A DNA stretch of 64,000 nt from Prostheceraeus crozeri (Eukaryota > Platyhelminthes > Polycladida > Euryleptidae), in the NCBI GenBank assembly GCA_907163375.1, contig CAJQUW010004464.1, positions 118,269-182,268 of the forward strand, given 5' to 3'. Below the pieces are notes generated by a model. It made no database searches and was not told the DNA's origin. It saw nothing but the letters and a program-made list of their open reading frames with translations. Both the position numbers and the translations under genes were made by a program. Below are positions 59,490 to 64,000 of the stretch, piece by piece; position 1 is the first letter of the stretch; every line of letters begins with the position of its first letter.

Positions 59490-60749
59490 CTAATTTTTGT
59501 TGTATTCTGAAGATAAAGATGAATATTTGTAATTATAATCATCAGTACGTCCTTTATAATTATTATGATTAATCATTATTGGTGATAGTGTTTTAACAAG
59601 TTCAAATTTTTCAGTACATATTATATTTCCTTGGTAAAAAATATTATGATGCATGTAATTTCCTCTATCATTATATACTATTTCTGATTGGCAAAAATTT
59701 TTATTATTCAAATAAAATTTTTTTGAATCTGGGTAAAGTGGAGTAATTTTACCAATAGAAACATAATTCACATTTAATTCAAAAACATTTACTTCAATTA
59801 AATTTTTATTCTTTTTATGAAACTTTAGTAACCTATTATAATCATATGGAAATTCATCTAAGCCATCAGAGAGATCAAATTCATTTATGTATTCTTTTTT
59901 ATTATAATGACTTAGTCTTTCTTTATGATATTCTGCAGGATGTAAATGTGCTATAATACTCCACAGAAAACAATAATTATCTTCATTTTTTATGTTGATT
60001 AATTGTGGTGAACTGAAAGGTAAAGGAACATAACTACCACCAGTATTATTTTTATATTTATCAATTACTATTTTCTTAGATATTATTTTAACAAATCTCC
60101 AACCAGATTCACGTAACTGGGCTTCAATTATACAATTTTCTAATTTAAGTATCATCGATTCAAATATGGGTTGTATATCATTTACATTATGTATTTCTTG
60201 TGAATTTGTAAAATGTCCTTGTATTATTTCTTCAGGAACTCCATCAGGTCCATTTTTTGTATAAAGTACTTCTACATTCATATAACATTTGAAAGATTTC
60301 TTAAATATATTATAAAAGTTGGTTAGAATATCAGAAAAAGTTTTATCGGTTTCATTATATTCAACGGGTGAAGCCCTGGAAGACATCTCCGATGTCCCAC
60401 GAACAGATTCATTAAATAAATATTTTATATCTGTTACGGCTTCATCAAATTCATCTATTTCGTTAAATTCATCAGTATCGCTAAATAAATATTTTATATC
60501 TGTTACGGCTTCATCTTCACTATTAAAAAATTTTTTATATTCCGAATGTGAATAATCATCAAACATTTTTTTAACTTTTATATCAGTAGGCAATGTTTCT
60601 AGATAATTTTTATAACTATTTAATTTTAATATATTTCCTTCATCAACTCGTTCTACATTTTGTAAATGCATTTTACTTTGTAGATGAGATTGATAACTTC
60701 TTTTTGTTTGCAATTTTTTTTCACATAAGACACAATAAAATGTTTTCAT
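59490..60749 (-). CDS. Zinc-finger protein with a CFLWSI domain, fossil element
   Basis: 419 codons. Starts with a C2H2-type finger (CVLCEKKLQTKRSYQSHLQS) at residues 6-30, then an acidic linker holding a duplicated DEAVTDIKYLF unit. The C-terminal third has GGSYVPLPFSSPQLI followed by NEDNYCFLWSIIAHLHP, a motif I know from proteins directly upstream of the polymerase in Polinton-like elements of insects and cnidarians; the Asp-x-x-Cys pattern recalls papain/OTU-type cysteine proteases, but this is inference. Ends with a patch like the start of the polymerase gene (YMHHNIFYQGNIICTEKFEL). A palindromic mini-repeat is inserted in frame (SSRASP). The frame is open over its whole length. Confidence 0.6.
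   Translation of the reverse strand: MKTFYCVLCEKKLQTKRSYQSHLQSKMHLQNVERVDEGNILKLNSYKNYLETLPTDIKVKKMFDDYSHSEYKKFFNSEDEAVTDIKYLFSDTDEFNEIDEFDEAVTDIKYLFNESVRGTSEMSSRASPVEYNETDKTFSDILTNFYNIFKKSFKCYMNVEVLYTKNGPDGVPEEIIQGHFTNSQEIHNVNDIQPIFESMILKLENCIIEAQLRESGWRFVKIISKKIVIDKYKNNTGGSYVPLPFSSPQLINIKNEDNYCFLWSIIAHLHPAEYHKERLSHYNKKEYINEFDLSDGLDEFPYDYNRLLKFHKKNKNLIEVNVFELNVNYVSIGKITPLYPDSKKFYLNNKNFCQSEIVYNDRGNYMHHNIFYQGNIICTEKFELVKTLSPIMINHNNYKGRTDDYNYKYSSLSSEYNKN
60364..60398. repeat. Palindromic mini-repeat inside the zinc-finger gene
   Basis: CGGGTGAAGCCCTGGAAGAC then ATCTCCGATGTCCC; contributes the SSRASP peptide to the host frame. Confidence 0.8.
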
Positions 60750-60876
60750 TTTTTTATTTTTTAAAGAAAAAATTTGTGTTTTAGTTTTTTTTTTTAAAAA
60801 AAAATTTTTGTTTTAATTTTTTAGAGAAAAAAATTCTAAATATATATAATGGAAAAATTCTAATATATCTGCAAAA

Positions 60877-60914
60877 TCGTGCGAAGCGCGAAGCCCTAGG
60901 ACCTTCGGTTTGAT
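60877..60914. repeat. Palindromic mini-repeat, intergenic
   Basis: TCGTGCGAAGCGCGAAGCCC then TAGGACCTTCGGTTTGAT; near-identical to 52271-52310, 8.6 kb away. Confidence 0.82.
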
Positions 60915-60934
60915 TATGATAAATTTGTTTAATT

Positions 60935-61351
60935 ATTAAGTATTTCACTTACACCATTTATTAATGGTTTTATATCATTAAAAGTTTTTTGGCTTCAACA
61001 AATGTAGATTTGGCATCAGATATTATTGGTGTTGCTTTTCTTAAAGCGTTTCTAACATCATTTATTGCAATTTTTAAATAGTTTAATGTTTCATTATCTT
61101 GTAATCTTTTTGGTATTGGTATACCAAATTTTGCATTTAAATAATGATCAAAATAAAAATAAAATGTAATCAGGAATAATTTTTAGTGGTACTTTTGCTT
61201 CAGACTCTAAAAAGATAATTATTTGTTCTATAACTTGATTTGATAAATGTTTTGTATTTGCATACATTCTAATATCAAAATCTTGAGAGTTATTATAGAT
61301 TTCATGTTCGGTATCTACTAATATATTTAAATCTTTATCATATACTTGCAT
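60935..61351 (-). pseudogene. Unrecognised gene region of the fossil element, broken
   Basis: Minus-strand coding character with MQVYDKDLNILVDTEHEIYN, FGIPIPKRLQDNETLNYLK and a helical end. No family recognised. About one break. Confidence 0.4.
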
Positions 61352-61388
61352 ATGTCCACTTATGGTGTCAACACGTATTATTCCATAT

Positions 61389-62327
61389 TTATGATTGTGT
61401 ATAATATGATAAAGGCATATTCATTTTATAATTTTTATTAATATCATTAAAGAATGCTGCATTATTTTGTGTAGTTGTAAAAAATGTTTGAATGTTTTCG
61501 CTAATCTTATTATCTACATCACAAGCTTTATGAGCTAATACAACTATTTGAATATTTTGATGTCTTCCTTTTGTAAATATTTTGACATATTTTTTTTGTT
61601 TTGATAAACTTGCAACATCATCTAAAATTAATAAAGATTTATTTTCAGGTGTACCAGCAAAACTTTCCATATCTTGTAACTCATCTAATTGTTTATCATT
61701 ATAGACGTTTGTAAAAAGTTGGCCATTCAGAAGTATGCATACAAAAAATATGTACTTTTGTTTCATCCTTATAATATTGGTTTATATATTTTTAATAAAC
61801 GTAGTCTTACCACTTCCAGTTTTACCGTAAACAATGAAATGTAAATTTTCTTGATACATTTTACCTTGTTTAATATTTTTATTATTAGTTTTATCCTTAA
61901 TCTTATCTTCCTCAGTCTTCCATCCTTCAAAAGTTTTTTTTTCTTGATTATAAAAAATTATTCTCTTTTGTTCCTCTGTTAGAAAGTAACCCCATTGATT
62001 TCCAATACATATAACAAGATGATAAATAAAAAATATTAAAATACATGCTAACAATATTTTTATACAATGAAATTTTAAAAAATTCCAAAGACGTGTAAGA
62101 TCTGATTGTGGTATTTTTTTATTAAGAGATGAATTAGGGGGTAGTGTCTCTAAATATTTTTTATCTATATTATTATTATATATATTTTTATCTATATTAT
62201 TATATATTTTTTTATCTATATTATTATTATATTTAGTATTATATATAGGATTTTCTACAATATTATTAATATCTTTGAGATTCGGATCTTGAGGGGTTAG
62301 TGTATCTTGAAACTCAGTGTTATTCAT
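61389..62327 (-). pseudogene. Second P-loop ATPase with membrane anchor, fossil element, broken
   Basis: N-terminal part: Asn-rich repeats (NNIDKNIYNN), then a transmembrane segment (ILLACILIFFIYHLVICI) and a Walker A motif GKTGSGKTTFIKNI. Further on are a Walker B motif (SLLILDDVASL) and a KGRHQNIQIVVLAHKACDVD stretch that parallels the TRGRHNN...LTQS region of the first ATPase. The element therefore carries two related ATPases, this one membrane-anchored. About one break. Confidence 0.6.
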
Positions 62328-62331
62328 ATAA

Positions 62332-62454
62332 TTATTTTATTATTTCGTTTATTGCATTAAGAGATTTATGACGACTTAGATTACTTTTATTACTTTTATT
62401 ACTTTTAATCATAACCGGTGAATATAAATCTTCCAAATTTTCGTTTTTATTCAT
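62332..62454 (-). CDS. Possible small protein, 40 aa
   Basis: Short frame MNKNENLEDLYSPVMIKSNK... between the second ATPase and an AT-rich intergenic stretch, with a repeated SNK unit. The close spacing to its neighbour suggests it may be real, but no family is recognised. Confidence 0.3.
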   Translation of the reverse strand: MNKNENLEDLYSPVMIKSNKSNKSNLSRHKSLNAINEIIK

Positions 62455-62700
62455 TTAATATTTTTAAAATAAAAATTTAGGAATTATTATTTTTTTAATT
62501 CCGGACTCGCATTCTTACAACTCTTATGAGTGTTTTTAACCTCTGTAGAACCTCCGGAATGTGTCGGACTTTTTGTTCCTATACTCAAAGAAGTATGTTC
62601 CGAACCTCTCCTCTCTTCCGGAATGCTTAAGAATATTTTAATAAAATAATATTTAATTCTTTATAAAAAAATAATATTTAAATATATATAAGATTATTTT
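62455..62700. promoter_or_regulatory. GC-richer intergenic stretch
   Basis: Between genes, with 'ttccggactcgcattc', 'cctccggaatgtgtcggac' and 'ctcttccggaatgcttaag', i.e. repeated TTCCGGA words. A regulatory role is only a guess. Confidence 0.25.
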
Positions 62701-62701
62701 A

Positions 62702-62830
62702 GATGAAATACAACTATTTTAGTTGAAATACAACTATTTTAGTTGAAATACAACTATTTTAGTTGAAATACAACTATTTTAGTTGAAATACAACTATTTT
62801 AGTTGAAATACAACTATTTTAGTTGAAATA
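62702..62830. repeat. Six to seven 20-bp hairpin-forming tandem repeats
   Basis: Unit TGAAATACAACTATTTTAGT repeated head to tail with almost no variation. Within each unit CAACTA and TAGTTG can pair around TTT, so every unit is a small stem-loop. Located in a gap between genes of the fossil element. Confidence 0.92.
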
Positions 62831-62839
62831 CTAATATAA

Positions 62840-63779
62840 ATTATTATTTTGACATAAATTATTATTTTGATATAAATTATTATTATGTTGATTATTATGT
62901 TGATTAATTTTTGGACATAGTGTTACATGTCGCTGAAAATTTTTCATTAATATAATTTTTTGACAACCTCTACATTTAACTTTTTCTTTTAAACACTCCT
63001 TACACTTATATTTACTATCATAACACTCTGTCTTAGGTTTAGTAATTTGACAAACTTGTACATTGTCTTGTAGAACTTATACAAGAATTATAATGATTAG
63101 TTTTTTTTAAAATTTTTTTTTTCCTTGATTTGTAAAAAATTTATTACAATTACGACATAACTGATCTTTTAATTTATCTTTTTTATTTTTTTTTACCTCT
63201 TATTGTTGTTCGCATAATTTTAAATGATTGTGTGTGCAAAATTTTTTGATGTTATATTTTTATTACATCCGGAACATATTTTTTTGTTATTACTTTCAAC
63301 AAATTGATTTTTATCAATATAATTATTTTGTGCTACATTATTATTTTGAACAAAAGGATTATTTTGAACAAAAGGATTATTTTGGTCTAAATAATTATTA
63401 TTATTTTGCCTAGGTGTATTTTGCCTAGGTGTATTTATTCTAGCAGTATTTTGCCTAGGTGTATTTATTCTAGCAGTATAAAGATTTTGTTCTTTATCTG
63501 TAATAAATAAATGCTTTAATCTTTGTAATGGTTGCTCTGATTGAATATTATTATACTGAATACTATATTAGGTTGAATATTATTCTGAATATTATTAGGT
63601 TGAATACTATTATTAGGTTGAATATTATTAGGTTGTATATTATTAGGTTGTATATTATTTGTTGTAGGTTGTAATTGATTCATATGCATACCACATGGTG
63701 TGTTTTTCATATGAGAATATAATAGTGTTTGATTTAAAAAACGCATATTGCAAACTTGACAAATTTGAGTCATTTCCAT
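62840..63779 (-). pseudogene. Zinc-finger gene region(s) of the fossil element, broken
   Basis: Minus strand. Starts near 63779 with a C2H2-like finger (CQVCNMRFLNQTLLYSHM) and an Asn/Gln/Pro-rich repeat (NNIQP units), and toward 62880 has a Cys cluster (CYDSKYKCKECLKEKVKC) followed by CRGCQKIILMKNFQRH and a C..C..H pattern. Low-complexity Asn/Gln tracts are abundant. Several breaks; it may be one or two genes. Confidence 0.5.
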
Positions 63780-63824
63780 TTTTTTATTTTTATTAGGAAA
63801 AATTTATTTTTTTATTGTTAAAAA

Positions 63825-64000
63825 ATGATGTTACCAAATGTTGGTGGAGGTGCATATATCCCGAATAATCGTGAATTAGAAATAGAGATAGAAAATTATA
63901 TCATGAAAACTGGAGACGTTTTATCTGGTCCATTGCATCTTTCTATTCTTCCGCAACAAAATACAGAGTTAACAAATAAACAATATGTTGATACACAAAT
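63825..64000 (+). CDS. Fibre-like protein of the fossil element, start only
   Basis: Open from ATG ATG at 63825 to the window end (58 codons). After an N-terminal GGGAYIPNN it reads MKTGDVLSGPLHLSILP and TELTNKQYVDTQ. 'GD.LSG.L.L' followed by 'TNKQYVD' is the typical repeat of phage and virus tail-fibre or fibre-shaft proteins. It points right, divergent from the zinc-finger region. Confidence 0.6.
   Translation, partial: MMLPNVGGGAYIPNNRELEIEIENYIMKTGDVLSGPLHLSILPQQNTELTNKQYVDTQ

Larger units (their letters stand above)
51885..64000 (-). mobile_element. Polinton/adintovirus-like fossil element, left part, runs off the window
   Basis: From about 51885 the sequence becomes much more AT-rich and gene-dense, with short intergenic gaps and mainly minus-strand genes. 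It carries a protein-primed-type family B DNA polymerase, a packaging-type P-loop ATPase, a second P-loop ATPase region, a candidate structural protein, zinc-finger proteins, a membrane protein and a fibre-like start. The left edge is marked by the word GACCGTTCCAGGACAC, which recurs near 51892, 52329 and 52386. No retroviral-type integrase or major capsid gene is seen here; they may lie beyond 64000. The element is broken, with at least six breaks over its genes, yet long frames survive, so it is a moderately young fossil. Family placement rests on gene content; exact lineage is open. Confidence 0.78.

Noticed and set aside
59214-60784. Plus-strand frames opposite the polymerase and zinc-finger genes of the fossil element
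   Set aside because: Phe/Leu/Tyr-rich antisense shadows of Lys/Asn-rich minus-strand genes.
1-64000. tRNA, rRNA and other structural RNA genes
   Set aside because: Looked for cloverleaf-like and rRNA-like sequence by eye; none was convincing. A covariance-model scan would be decisive.

Overview
The window reads as a piece of an animal genome, most likely a marine invertebrate. No prokaryotic-style gene spacing is seen, coding is sparse and intron-split, and the DNA is AT-rich and full of mobile elements. The short palindrome TAGGCCTA and close variants recur through the flanking DNA; I associate this loosely with marine deuterostomes and molluscs, so the phylum is a guess. No conserved housekeeping gene, rRNA or tRNA was recognised.

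Layout. 1.7-7.2 kb: a minus-strand, five-exon gene for a Crypton-like tyrosine recombinase, with zinc fingers in front and a Myb-like domain behind; all four introns join in compatible phase. 7.6-10.8 kb: a satellite array of 181-bp and 120-bp monomers, flanked by two direct copies of the 5' end of that gene. Older monomers are scattered from 3.6 to 16.7 kb. 20.5-22.3 kb: a 5'-truncated Penelope-like retroelement with RT and GIY-YIG domains, inverted terminal repeats and a 12-bp target duplication.

25.2-38.6 kb: a 13.3-kb hAT-like DNA transposon with an 8-bp target-site duplication, inverted ends and inverted blocks of tandem subterminal repeats. Its transposase-like gene is cut in two by a 9.8-kb segment that has its own inverted repeats and holds several smaller foldback and MITE-like repeats. 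42.4 kb: a 119-bp hAT-type MITE. 43.9-47.8 kb: a foldback element, one arm of which was entered by a 2.4-kb pogo/Tigger transposon; the other arm keeps the empty site. 49.0-51.6 kb: a possible further terminal-inverted-repeat element.

51.9 kb to the window end: the left part of a strongly AT-rich Polinton/adintovirus-like fossil. It carries a PolB-type DNA polymerase, two P-loop ATPases (one packaging-type), a candidate structural protein, zinc-finger proteins, a two-helix membrane protein and, at the window edge, the start of a fibre-like protein. Several of its genes are broken. Short GC-rich palindromic repeats are sprinkled through it, some inside coding frames.

In sum the window is a transposon nest. 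The genes do not form a shared pathway; most serve the movement of separate elements, and the main interest lies in the nesting, the satellite history and the fossil element at the right end.
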